NCBI GenBank assembly: GCA_034414595.1
Contig: DAOULY010000011.1
Coordinates: 62,001-126,000 of the forward strand
DNA from: DAOULY01 sp034414595
Lineage (GTDB): Bacteria; Chloroflexota; Dehalococcoidia; SZUA-161; JAUWZY01
Direction of reading: 5' to 3'
Length of the DNA: 64,000 nucleotides
Numbering within the stretch: the first letter of the stretch is position 1; every line of letters begins with the position of its first letter. The translations under genes and the position numbers were made by a program. Positions 53,735 through 63,286 of this stretch are shown here, in pieces. A model generated the notes under the pieces. That model was not told the origin of the DNA. It worked only from the letters and a program-made list of their open reading frames with translations, and ran no database searches.

Positions 53735-54043
53735 AGCGTCTTACTACCCCTAGGGGAATCAGCAGCTTTTTGTCAGCAAATCGTAAGCTCCCTGGCAGTT
53801 TCTTATAAGCCTGCCATCAGGCAACACAGTGAGAACGGTGTATAATAAGGTAACATAACTGAGGACGGATGACAAGATATGTCGACGGAATCGTATAACA
53901 ACTCTTCCTGCCCGCCCACCCGCCCATTTCTATGCTTGTGGGGGGCACCCCCACAGCCCCCGTCAAAGGGGCCAGCCCCTTTGAAATCCCCGTTGGATAG
54001 AGAACATCGCCGACCATGCAACACGAAGCGAGGAGTTTGAGAG
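53735..54043. other. Divergent intergenic region with hairpin repeats
   Basis: The region between divergent genes contains no gene. Its G/C-rich part, beginning GCCCGCCCACCCGCCC, carries the twin palindromes listed at 53937. Promoters for both directions should lie here, but I see no convincing -35/-10 pair. Confidence 0.5.
53937..53984. repeat. Tandem palindromic intergenic element
   Basis: Two adjacent hairpins: TGTGGGGG-GCA-CCCCCACA (53937-53955) and the perfect TCAAAGGGGC-CA-GCCCCTTTGA (53963-53984). The compact double-stem design resembles REP/BIME-type dispersed elements. It sits 60 bases before the 384-aa gene; it could also act as a bidirectional RNA structure. Confidence 0.65.
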
Positions 54044-55198
54044 ATGGAGATGCCGGTGGAGGTTCTGGAGAGGCTCAGCCATCGCTGCAAGCGGGTTGCT
54101 GGTCCTGAGGTCAACCTGGAGCAGCTGCGGCGGGTGGAGCAGAGCACCAGAAGGGAGTGGTGGCAGGAGATAAAGGTCTGCCAGGCAGAGTACGACACCC
54201 TGCACTATGACCGCGACAAGTTCCTGGAAGCCAACATTGCCCTGGCCAGGCTGAAGCTGGTGGTCTCCTTCCTGGATAAGAGAGAGGCACCGCCCCCCGA
54301 CCACGGCTTCAGCCAGCAGGAGATCGACCTGGTCCGGGAGTTCGAGCAATTCATCGTCTACGACAGGCTCTCGCTGGAGGACATCAAGAACTATGTTCGC
54401 GGCGGACGGGATGATGAGCAGGGAATCTTCAAACTGGCAAAGCATGCCGCCGTCAATGGCTACGGCCAGATGTACCGCCTCATGGAGCAGAGGAATATCC
54501 CCAACGACCTCGCCTTCGCTGTGCAAAGAGTCTACCAGGAGCGGATCAGAAAGGTAGAGGCGGCAGCAGCGGAGATCGGGCAAACTGAGACGTACCAGGG
54601 TCTTGAGAGGTCGCAGCGGGGGACTGTTGCGGGAAGGACCAGCGCCGCCGAGGCCAGGAGGATGGAGCAGGCCTATATGGCCGCGGTGGAGGCCAGGCTC
54701 GGGGGCAAGGCCAGGGGCACGCAGTGGAAAAACATCGAGAGATTTAACAGTCTGAAGAAGATACACTCAGAGCTGAAGCTCATCAAGCCGACCTCGCTCA
54801 AGGTGGTCCGTGAGACGATGCCTCATGGGCTGGGAGTCAGGGCAGTCATCGAGCGACGAAAGTTTCTCATCTTTGTTATGCCGGCACTTCTTCTTGTGCT
54901 CAGAGTGCTCAGCGACTACAAGGAGCTCTACGTGACCGGGGCTGATGTGAATCTGTCCCTGGCCGAGGCCATGCCTCACATAGAGGAGGCCATTGCTCAA
55001 GCGAGGGGAACAGCCTGCGTCCTCGGGCTGGCGGCAACGGCAGGCTGGGAGCAGAGGGCAATAGACTATGCCCGCCGAGATGCGCTGCCGTCGCCGAAGC
55101 TCAGCCTGGTGCTTATTGACCTGAAGGACAGAGCGGTGCACTATAATCCTGGAGATGAGAGGCTCGAGGGGATTGTGGACTATCTGGGGGTGAAGTGA
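54044..55198 (+). CDS. Unrecognised 384-aa protein upstream of the giant surface protein
   Basis: 384 residues, no signal peptide. The N-terminal two thirds are charged and helical (EREWWQEIK-like stretches, MEQRNIPNDLAFAVQRVYQE, AAEARRMEQAYMAAVEARLGG), with a short hydrophobic strand region FLIFVMPALLLVLRVL near 288-303 and a C-terminal alpha/beta part (LSLVLIDLKDRAVHYNPGD). GAGGAG lies upstream of the ATG. It ends 34 bases before the giant protein gene and should be co-transcribed with it and the kinase. I do not recognise a family. A cytoplasmic partner of the signalling module is possible by context only. Confidence 0.8.
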   Translation: MEMPVEVLERLSHRCKRVAGPEVNLEQLRRVEQSTRREWWQEIKVCQAEYDTLHYDRDKFLEANIALARLKLVVSFLDKREAPPPDHGFSQQEIDLVREFEQFIVYDRLSLEDIKNYVRGGRDDEQGIFKLAKHAAVNGYGQMYRLMEQRNIPNDLAFAVQRVYQERIRKVEAAAAEIGQTETYQGLERSQRGTVAGRTSAAEARRMEQAYMAAVEARLGGKARGTQWKNIERFNSLKKIHSELKLIKPTSLKVVRETMPHGLGVRAVIERRKFLIFVMPALLLVLRVLSDYKELYVTGADVNLSLAEAMPHIEEAIAQARGTACVLGLAATAGWEQRAIDYARRDALPSPKLSLVLIDLKDRAVHYNPGDERLEGIVDYLGVK

Positions 55199-55232
55199 TA
55201 TTCTGCCTGCGAGAAGAGGATGTGGGGCTGAG

Positions 55233-58200
55233 ATGAAGGTGACAAGGATTTTACTCGCAGTTCTTCTGTTAGCGGTGGCGATACTGCCAGTGCTACCGTG
55301 GGGCGAACAAGCGCAGGCTGCCACCTGGAACATACAGACTGTGGACAGCGGTGACAATGTGGGCCAGTATAACTCTCTGGCCTTTGACTCCTCGGGCAAC
55401 CCGGCGATAAGCTATTACGACCTCAGCCATCTTGCTCTCAGGTTCGCTCGCTGGACGGGGACGGAGTGGAGCATCGAGGCTGTGGACAACGCCGGCGATG
55501 TGGGCAAGTATGGCTCACTCGCCTTCGACGGGTCGGGCAATCCGACGATCAGCTACTATGACTACACAAATAAGGACCTGAAGTATGCCCGCTGGACGGG
55601 GTCAGCCTGGAACATCGAGACTGTGGACAGCGCCGACTGGGTGGGCATGTATACCTCTCTTGCTTTTGACTCCTCAGGTAACCCCGCCATCAGCTACTAT
55701 GATGAAACCCACGCCGACCTTAAACTCGCTCGCTGGACGGGGACGGCCTGGAGTATCGAGACCGTGGACAGCGATAATGTGGGCCTGTACAACTCTCTGG
55801 CCTTCGACTCCTCAGGGAACCCGGCGATAAGCTACTTTTACGACATGGACGGCGACCTTAAGCTTGCCCGCTGGACGGGGACAGCGTGGAGCATCCAGAC
55901 CGTGGACAGCTTCGACCGGGTTGGCATGTATACCTCACTGGCCTTTGACTCCTCGGGCAACCCGGCCATCAGCTATTTCGACGAATTTTCAAACTATGAC
56001 CTGAAGTTTGCCCGCTGGACGGGGGGAGGGTGGAACATCGAGACCGTGGACAGCGCAGGCTACGTGGGCATGCATACCTCCCTCGCCTTCGACGGGTTGG
56101 GCAACCCGGCGATCAGCTATTTGGGCGGCGGCCTGAAGTATGCGCGCTGGACTGGGACAGCGTGGAGCATCGAGACAGTGGACAGCACAGGTTCGTATAA
56201 CTCGCTGGCCTTTGATTCATCGGGGAACCCGGCCATTAGCTATTATGACTCCTCCGGTGTGAGCCTCAAGTATGCTTATGCAGCGCAGAACCAGGCACCA
56301 CCCTACCAGCCCAGCAACACCTCTCCTGCTAACGGGGCCAGCGACGTCAGCCTGACGCCCACTCTTTACTGCTCGGCCTTCTCGGACCCCAATGCCGGCG
56401 ATACCCATGCTGCCTCGCAGTGGCAGGCGACTGCCACCTCCGGGGACTACTACAGCCCTGTTTTCGACAGGGTGACTGGTGGCGCCAATCTGTACCACAC
56501 CACCATCTCTTCGGGGACCCTGAATTCTGGCACCACCTACTACTGGCACGTGCGGCACCAGGACAGCAACGGCGCCTGGTCCAACTGGTCAACAGAGACG
56601 TCCTTCACTACCATTGCTACTCTCGCCTGGAGTCCAATGAGTAGTGGCACGACGGTGTACCTTAAGGATGTGTGGGGTAGCTCCTCCTCTGATGTATACG
56701 CTGTTGAGCTGTTTGGCGGCAAAATCTGGCACTTCAATGGCAGCTCCTGGAGCATCTCGATGAGTAACGGCGCCGGTGCTAATTATTTCGAAGACGTCTG
56801 GGGTAGTTCCTCCACCGATGTCTTTGTAGCGGGGGGATATGGTACAGGTGCTGAACGGAACGCCATCTGGCACTATGATGGCAGCACCTGGAGCGTGATG
56901 TACTATGGTGCCGAGTTTAGCGGACGACTTCATGGTGTCTGGGGCAGCTCCTCCACCGATGTCTTTGCTGTGGGGGCTGGTGGCATCATTCTCCATTATA
57001 ATGGCAGCGCGTGGAGCTCGATGAGCAGCGGCACCACAAATAGACTTCTTGGCGTCTGGGGCAGCTCCTCCAACGATATCTTTGCCGTGGGGTATAATGG
57101 CATCATCCTGCACTATAATGGCAGCACATGGAGTTCAATGAGCAGCGGCACCTTAAATAGACTTCATGGTGTCTGGGGCAGCTCCTCGTCTGATGTCTTC
57201 GCCGTGGGAGAGAATGGCACCATCCTGCACTATAATGGCAGCGCGTGGAGCTCGATGAGCAGCGGCACCACAAATAGTCTTAATGGCGTCTGGGGCAGCT
57301 CGGCCTCTGATGTCTTTGCTGTTGGCGACAACGGCACCATACTGCACTATAACGGTAGTGCGTGGAGCCCGATGAGCAGCGGCACCACAGATAGTCTTAA
57401 TGGCGTCTGGGGCAGCTCGGCCTCCGATGTCTTCGCCGTCAGCGAAAACGGCACCATCCTGCACTATAGCAGCCGACCAAATAAACCCAGCAACACGTCG
57501 CCAATTGACGGAGCCACATCTGTCAACCTTGCCCCTGTGCTCCAATCCTCTCCATTTTCTGACCCTGGCGCAGGTACTACTCACCGTGCCTCGCAATGGC
57601 AGATAACGGCAACCTCCGGAGATTACACCAGCCCTGTCTTCGACAGTGGCACCGACACCCTGAATCTAACTCAGAGGACAGTCCCTTTGAGTACCCTGAC
57701 CTACTCAACTACCTACTACTGGCGGGTCAGGTACCAAAACAACTATGAAGCCTGGTCTGATTGGTCAGATGAGACATCCTTCACCACGTTGGCCAGCCAA
57801 CCTCCTAGCCAACCGAGCAATACATCGCCATCTGATGGGGCCAGCGGCGTCAGCCTGACTCCCACCCTACAGTCCTCGGCCTTCTCCGACCCTGATTTCG
57901 GCGATACCCATGGTGCCTCGCAGTGGCAGATCAGCACCACCGCAGGCGACTATTCCAGCCCGGTCTTTGACAGCGGCACTGATACCTCCAACCTGACCGG
58001 TATTGATGTTCACTGGGGAAACCTGGAGCCATCGGAAACATACTACTGGAGGGTAAGGCATCAGGACAGTAGTGGAACTTGGTCTGAGTGGTCACCAGAA
58101 ACATCCTTCATCACAAAGAATATGGCCGTTCCCCAACTGGAGTGGAGCAAGACCTTTGGCGGCGCAGCCAAGGATGAGGGCTGGTCAGTGCAGCAGACGT

Positions 58201-61200
58201 CTGACGGTGGCTATGTGGTAGTGGGGTATAAAGAAACGTTTGGCAGTCAGGGGTACGAGGTATTGATGATAAAGGCAGACTCTGCCGGTAATGAGCAGTG
58301 GAGCAAGACCTTTGGTGGCTCGAACACTGACCGGGGCTATTCTGTGCGGCAGACCTCCGATGGCGGGTACATCATCGTAGGAGAAACACGCTCTTATGGG
58401 GCTGGCGATTCTGACGTCTGGCTGATAAAGACGGACTCGGACGGAAATCAGCTTTGGTATAGAACTTTTGGCGGCTCCTTGGAAGACTATGCCCGTTCCG
58501 TGCAACAAACATCCGATGGCGGCTATGTCATAGCAGGATATACAAAGTCCTATGGCGCTGGCAAATATGACGTGTGGCTGATAAAGACGGATGCCAACGG
58601 AGATTTACAATGGAGCAGGACCTTTGGCGGCTCGTCCTGGGACTATGGCCAGTCTGTGCAGCAGACCTCTGACGGAGGCTATATCATAGCGGGAAAGACT
58701 GATTCTTACGGGGCTGGCAGTAATGATGTGTGGCTGATAAAGACGGACTCCAGCGGAAACGAGCAATGGAACAAGACGTTTGGTAGCTCCAACAGTGAAG
58801 ACGGCTGGTCAGTGCAACAGGCTTCTGATGGAGGCTACATCATAGCGGGACAGACGCTCCCCTCCGGGGCTACTTCCTGGGATGCCTGGCTGATTAAAAC
58901 AGATTCAAGTGGCAATGAGCAATGGAATAAGACCTTTGGCGGCTCGAGAAGTGAAATTGCACGTTCTGTGCAGCAGACCTCTGATGGTGGCTATATCATT
59001 GCAGGACAAACAGGTTCCTATGGGCTTGACAATGACATATGGCTGATAAAGACGGATGCCAACGGTGATGAGCAGTGGAGCAGGCCCTTTGGCGGCTCAA
59101 GCTATGACTGGGGCTACTCTGTGCAGCAGACCTCTGACGGAGGCTACATCATCTCAGGAGTGACAACCTCTTATGGCGCTGGCGATTATGACGTATGGCT
59201 GATAAAAGTTAGCAATCCTCCCAACCAGCCCAGCAATGCCTCTCCGTCCAATGGTGCCAGCGGCATTAGCCTGATGCCCATCCTCCAGTCGTCAGCGTTT
59301 TCCGGTGCTGATCCGGGCGACACTCATGCTGCCTCCCAGTGGCAGATAACCGCTACCGCTGGCAACTACTCCAGCCCTGTGTTCGACAGCGGCACCGATA
59401 CCTCCAACCTGACCCAGATCAACATCCCTTCAGGGAACCTGGGCGGTAGCACAACCTACTACTGGAGGGTGAGACACCAGGATAACCACGGTGCCTGGTC
59501 AAACTGGTCAACAGAGACGTCCTTCACTACTGCTTCGGCACCAAACCAAGCGCCCAAAACGCCGAGTAGTCCCTCTCCAGCGGATGATGCCACCGGAGTA
59601 TCCGTTAATGCTGATCTTAGCTGGACAGGCGGCGACCCCGATGTTGGAGACACGGTGACCTACGATGTGTACTTCGGCACCAGTACAACTCCGCCACTCG
59701 TTTCCAACGATCAATCAGGGACGACATATGATCCGGGCACCATGAGCTATAGCACTCACTACTACTGGAAAATCGTAGCCAGTGATAATCATGGTGCATC
59801 TACATCAGGGCCCCTTTGGGACTTCACCACGGGGGCTGCTCCTAATAACTCTCCCAACACGCCCAGCAATCCTTCTCCAGCGGATGATGCCACCGGAGTA
59901 TCCATTGATGCTGATCTTAGCTGGACAGGCGGCGACCCCGATGCTGGAGACACGTTGACCTACGATGTTTACTTCGGCACCAGCACAACTCCGCCGCTGG
60001 TCTCCAATGATCAGTCAGGGACAACATACGATCCGGGCACCATGAGCTACAGCACTCACTACTACTGGAAAATCGTAGCCAGTGATAATCATAGCGCATC
60101 TACATCGGGGCCAGTGTGGGAATTTACCACAGGGGCTGATCCCAACCAGCCACCCAACACACCCAGCAATACCGCGCCAGCTAACGGGGCTACCAATGTT
60201 AGCCTTACTCCCACGCTACACTGCTCGGGCTTCTCGGACCCTGATGCTGGCGACACCCATGCTGCCTCGCAGTGGCAGGCGACCGCCACATCGGGGGACT
60301 ACTCCAGCCCTGTTTTCGACAGGGTGACTGGTGGCGACAATCTGAACCACACCACCATCTCTTCGGGTACCCTGAATTACGGCACCACCTACTACTGGCG
60401 TGTGAGGCACCAGGACAACCACGGCGCCTGGTCAGCCTGGTCAACGCAGACCTCCTTCACTACCACTTCAGCAGCCAATAACCCACCCAACCAGCCCAGC
60501 AACACCTCTCCGTCTAATGGGGCGACTCGCGTCAGCCTGACTCCCACGCTACACTGCTCGGCCTTCTCGGACCCCGATGCTGGGGACACCCATGCCGCCT
60601 CGCAATGGCAGGCGACCATCACCTCCGGGGACTACTCCAACCCTGTTTTCGACAGGGTGACTGGTGGCGCCAACCTGGACCACACCACCATCTCTTCAGG
60701 GACCCTGAATGCTGGCACCACCTACTACTGGCATGTGAGGCACCAGGACAATAACGGCGCCTGGTCAGGCTGGTCGTCGGAGACCTCGTTTACTATTGCA
60801 CCTCTGTACATACAGGTCGTGGACGGCAAGGACGATGTGGGCAGGTTCACTTCTCTTGCTTTTGACTCCTCGGGCAATCCGGCGATCAGCTATTATGACG
60901 ACACCAATGGTAACCTGAAGTATGCCCGCTGGACGGGGACAGTCTGGAGCATCGAGACCGTGGATAGCAGCGCAGTCTATGTCGGCCAGCATACCTCTCT
61001 TGCTTTTGACTCCTCGGGCAATCCGGCGATCAGCTATTATGACTGGAGCAACTCGGAACTGAAGTACGCTCACTGGACAGGGTCAGTCTGGAGCATTGAG
61101 GTCGTGGACGGCACGTACTGGGCAGGCGCTTATACCTCTCTGGCCTTTGATTCCTCGGGCAACCCCGCCATCAGCTATAATGCTGTTGGTGACCTCAGGT

Positions 61201-63260
61201 GCGCCCGCTGGACAGGGTCGGCCTGGAGCATACAGACCGTGGACAGCACGGGCAATGTAGGCGCTTATACATCCCTGGCCTTTGACTCCTTGGGCAATCC
61301 GGTGATCAGCTATCGTGACATCACCAATGATGACCTGAAGTATGCCCGCTGGACAGGGTCGGCCTGGAGCATACAGACGGTTGACAGCGCAGGCGATGTG
61401 GGTGGGTATACCTCTCTTGCTTTCGATCCATCAGGGAACGCGGCTATAAGCTATTTTGACTACGACGACTACGACCTGAAGTTTGCCCGCTGGACAGGGT
61501 CGGCCTGGAGCATACAGACGGTTGACAGCACCGGCAATGTGGGCAGGTTCACCTCGCTGGTCTTCGACTCCTGGGGCAACCCGGCGATCAGCTATTATGA
61601 CGATACCAATGAGGACCTGAAGTTTGCCCGCTGGACCGGGTCGGCCTGGGCTATCCAGACCGTGGACAGCACGGGCCATGTGGGCGAGTATACCTCCATC
61701 GCTTTTAACTCATCGGGGAACATTGCGATAAGCTATCAGGACTATACCAACAGGAATCTGAAGTTTACCTTGTTGACTAGCGAAAACATTGCACCCAACA
61801 CACCCAGCAACACTTCGCCGAGCAACGGGGCCACCGACGTCAGCCTGACGCCCACTCTCTATTGTTCAGCCTTCTCCGACCCTGATGCTGGGGATACCCA
61901 TGTCGCCTCGCAGTGGCAGGCGACCGCCACCTCCGGGGACTACTCCAGCCCGGTTTTCGATAGGGTGACTGGCGGCGCCAATCTTACACACGCCACCATC
62001 TCTTCGGGGATCCTGAATGCTGGCACCACCTACTACTGGCATGTGAGGCACCAGGACAACAATGGCACCTGGTCAGCCTGGTCAACGCAGACCTCCTTCA
62101 CCACGCTCAACCACGCGCCCAACACGCCGAGCGGTCCTTCTCCTGCGGATGATGCCAACGGTGTATCCACCAATGCTGATCTGAGCTGGACAGGCGGCGA
62201 CCCCGATGCTGGAGATACAGTGACCTACGATGTTTACTTCGGCACCAGCACCACTCCGCCGCTGGTCTCCAATGATCAAACAGGGACAACATACGATCCA
62301 GGCACGATGAGCTACAGCACTCACTATTACTGGAAGATTGTAGCCAGTGATAATCATGGCGCATCCACCACCGGGCCGCTATGGGATTTCACCACAGGGA
62401 CTACGGCCAATAAACTGCCCAACACACCCAGCAATACTGCGCCAGCTAATGGGGCCACTGGCGTCAGCCTCACGCCCACTCTTTACTGCTCGGCCTTCTC
62501 CGACCCGGATGCTGGGGACACCCATGCTGCCTCGCAGTGGCAGGCGACCACCACCTCCGGGGACTACTTAAGTCCTGTTTTCGACAGGGTGACTGGCGGC
62601 GCCAATCTGACACACACCACCATCTCTTCGGGGACTCTGAGTTCTGGCACCACCTACTACTGGCATGTGAGGCACCAGGACAACCACGGCGACTGGTCAA
62701 ACTGGTCAATCGAGACCTCTTTCACTACCATCTCTGGTGCCGGTGATACTACTCCGCCCGCAGCACCGATATTAAGCTCCCCTGGCGACGTTACCGGCAC
62801 TGATGACATCACTCCCACCCTGGACTGGTCCGATGTCAGCGACCCATCAGGTGTGATCTACACCCTGGAAATAGGTAACAGCGCCGACTTTTCAAGCCTT
62901 GCCCTGACCAAGACTGGGCTGACCAGGTCGGAATACACCTTATCATCCGCCGAGGCGCTGACAAAGAGCACTTACCACTGGAGGGTGAAGGCGGTGGACG
63001 GCGTAGGCAACGAGAGTGACTGGTCTGATAGATGGTCGTTCGCGGTTTCGCCAGCCACTGCTATTTCCACAACGCTCCTAATCGCTATAGTGCTCGGCGT
63101 AGCCGTTGTCATAATCGGCGTCCCGGCAGGCTACTTCGCCTATAAGCGCCATCAGTACCGGCAGGTGCAGCGGATGAGGGCCTACTACCGGGAAAAGGTC
63201 GGGGAGTGGGAGGTGGAGGGATATGATGTCTCTGACTTCAAGGACAGGTGGATGAAGTAG
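55233..63260 (+). CDS. Giant membrane-anchored protein: four 7-repeat propellers plus FN3-like domains
   Basis: 2675 residues. A signal peptide (1-29, ending AQA) leads into a run of seven SLAFDSSGNPAISYYD repeats (31-351). Then come an FN3-like domain, seven GVWGSSSSDVFAVG repeats (464-746), two FN3-like domains, seven SVQQTSDGGYIIAG repeats (968-1327), five FN3-like domains, and seven further SLAFDSSGNPAISYYD repeats (1858-2183). Four more FN3-like domains follow, the last starting TTPPAAPILSSPGD. A membrane helix (about 2611-2635) ends in YKRH, and a 40-residue basic cytoplasmic tail finishes the chain. Seven repeats per run is the blade number of common beta-propellers. It is probably a surface receptor or adhesin. 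The adjacent kinase gene starts 26 bases downstream. Confidence 0.9.
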   Translation: MKVTRILLAVLLLAVAILPVLPWGEQAQAATWNIQTVDSGDNVGQYNSLAFDSSGNPAISYYDLSHLALRFARWTGTEWSIEAVDNAGDVGKYGSLAFDGSGNPTISYYDYTNKDLKYARWTGSAWNIETVDSADWVGMYTSLAFDSSGNPAISYYDETHADLKLARWTGTAWSIETVDSDNVGLYNSLAFDSSGNPAISYFYDMDGDLKLARWTGTAWSIQTVDSFDRVGMYTSLAFDSSGNPAISYFDEFSNYDLKFARWTGGGWNIETVDSAGYVGMHTSLAFDGLGNPAISYLGGGLKYARWTGTAWSIETVDSTGSYNSLAFDSSGNPAISYYDSSGVSLKYAYAAQNQAPPYQPSNTSPANGASDVSLTPTLYCSAFSDPNAGDTHAASQWQATATSGDYYSPVFDRVTGGANLYHTTISSGTLNSGTTYYWHVRHQDSNGAWSNWSTETSFTTIATLAWSPMSSGTTVYLKDVWGSSSSDVYAVELFGGKIWHFNGSSWSISMSNGAGANYFEDVWGSSSTDVFVAGGYGTGAERNAIWHYDGSTWSVMYYGAEFSGRLHGVWGSSSTDVFAVGAGGIILHYNGSAWSSMSSGTTNRLLGVWGSSSNDIFAVGYNGIILHYNGSTWSSMSSGTLNRLHGVWGSSSSDVFAVGENGTILHYNGSAWSSMSSGTTNSLNGVWGSSASDVFAVGDNGTILHYNGSAWSPMSSGTTDSLNGVWGSSASDVFAVSENGTILHYSSRPNKPSNTSPIDGATSVNLAPVLQSSPFSDPGAGTTHRASQWQITATSGDYTSPVFDSGTDTLNLTQRTVPLSTLTYSTTYYWRVRYQNNYEAWSDWSDETSFTTLASQPPSQPSNTSPSDGASGVSLTPTLQSSAFSDPDFGDTHGASQWQISTTAGDYSSPVFDSGTDTSNLTGIDVHWGNLEPSETYYWRVRHQDSSGTWSEWSPETSFITKNMAVPQLEWSKTFGGAAKDEGWSVQQTSDGGYVVVGYKETFGSQGYEVLMIKADSAGNEQWSKTFGGSNTDRGYSVRQTSDGGYIIVGETRSYGAGDSDVWLIKTDSDGNQLWYRTFGGSLEDYARSVQQTSDGGYVIAGYTKSYGAGKYDVWLIKTDANGDLQWSRTFGGSSWDYGQSVQQTSDGGYIIAGKTDSYGAGSNDVWLIKTDSSGNEQWNKTFGSSNSEDGWSVQQASDGGYIIAGQTLPSGATSWDAWLIKTDSSGNEQWNKTFGGSRSEIARSVQQTSDGGYIIAGQTGSYGLDNDIWLIKTDANGDEQWSRPFGGSSYDWGYSVQQTSDGGYIISGVTTSYGAGDYDVWLIKVSNPPNQPSNASPSNGASGISLMPILQSSAFSGADPGDTHAASQWQITATAGNYSSPVFDSGTDTSNLTQINIPSGNLGGSTTYYWRVRHQDNHGAWSNWSTETSFTTASAPNQAPKTPSSPSPADDATGVSVNADLSWTGGDPDVGDTVTYDVYFGTSTTPPLVSNDQSGTTYDPGTMSYSTHYYWKIVASDNHGASTSGPLWDFTTGAAPNNSPNTPSNPSPADDATGVSIDADLSWTGGDPDAGDTLTYDVYFGTSTTPPLVSNDQSGTTYDPGTMSYSTHYYWKIVASDNHSASTSGPVWEFTTGADPNQPPNTPSNTAPANGATNVSLTPTLHCSGFSDPDAGDTHAASQWQATATSGDYSSPVFDRVTGGDNLNHTTISSGTLNYGTTYYWRVRHQDNHGAWSAWSTQTSFTTTSAANNPPNQPSNTSPSNGATRVSLTPTLHCSAFSDPDAGDTHAASQWQATITSGDYSNPVFDRVTGGANLDHTTISSGTLNAGTTYYWHVRHQDNNGAWSGWSSETSFTIAPLYIQVVDGKDDVGRFTSLAFDSSGNPAISYYDDTNGNLKYARWTGTVWSIETVDSSAVYVGQHTSLAFDSSGNPAISYYDWSNSELKYAHWTGSVWSIEVVDGTYWAGAYTSLAFDSSGNPAISYNAVGDLRCARWTGSAWSIQTVDSTGNVGAYTSLAFDSLGNPVISYRDITNDDLKYARWTGSAWSIQTVDSAGDVGGYTSLAFDPSGNAAISYFDYDDYDLKFARWTGSAWSIQTVDSTGNVGRFTSLVFDSWGNPAISYYDDTNEDLKFARWTGSAWAIQTVDSTGHVGEYTSIAFNSSGNIAISYQDYTNRNLKFTLLTSENIAPNTPSNTSPSNGATDVSLTPTLYCSAFSDPDAGDTHVASQWQATATSGDYSSPVFDRVTGGANLTHATISSGILNAGTTYYWHVRHQDNNGTWSAWSTQTSFTTLNHAPNTPSGPSPADDANGVSTNADLSWTGGDPDAGDTVTYDVYFGTSTTPPLVSNDQTGTTYDPGTMSYSTHYYWKIVASDNHGASTTGPLWDFTTGTTANKLPNTPSNTAPANGATGVSLTPTLYCSAFSDPDAGDTHAASQWQATTTSGDYLSPVFDRVTGGANLTHTTISSGTLSSGTTYYWHVRHQDNHGDWSNWSIETSFTTISGAGDTTPPAAPILSSPGDVTGTDDITPTLDWSDVSDPSGVIYTLEIGNSADFSSLALTKTGLTRSEYTLSSAEALTKSTYHWRVKAVDGVGNESDWSDRWSFAVSPATAISTTLLIAIVLGVAVVIIGVPAGYFAYKRHQYRQVQRMRAYYREKVGEWEVEGYDVSDFKDRWMK

Positions 63261-63286
63261 CGCGGCCCTGTCTTAGGGAGATACGT

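Noticed and set aside
54767..55399. 210-codon minus-strand frame, and the 267-codon frame 53963-54766
   Set aside because: They are antisense to the 384-aa and giant-protein genes. They look long because of the GC-rich third positions of those genes.
56217..62709. Many 60-174-codon minus-strand frames with repeated Arg/Trp/Cys-rich text
   Set aside because: They are shadows of the FN3-like and propeller repeats; their similarity to each other only mirrors the repeats on the plus strand.
55233..63260. Possibility that the repeat runs are CRISPR or satellite DNA
   Set aside because: Repeats stay in one open frame over 8 kb, vary at silent positions and have no spacer structure; they are protein repeats.
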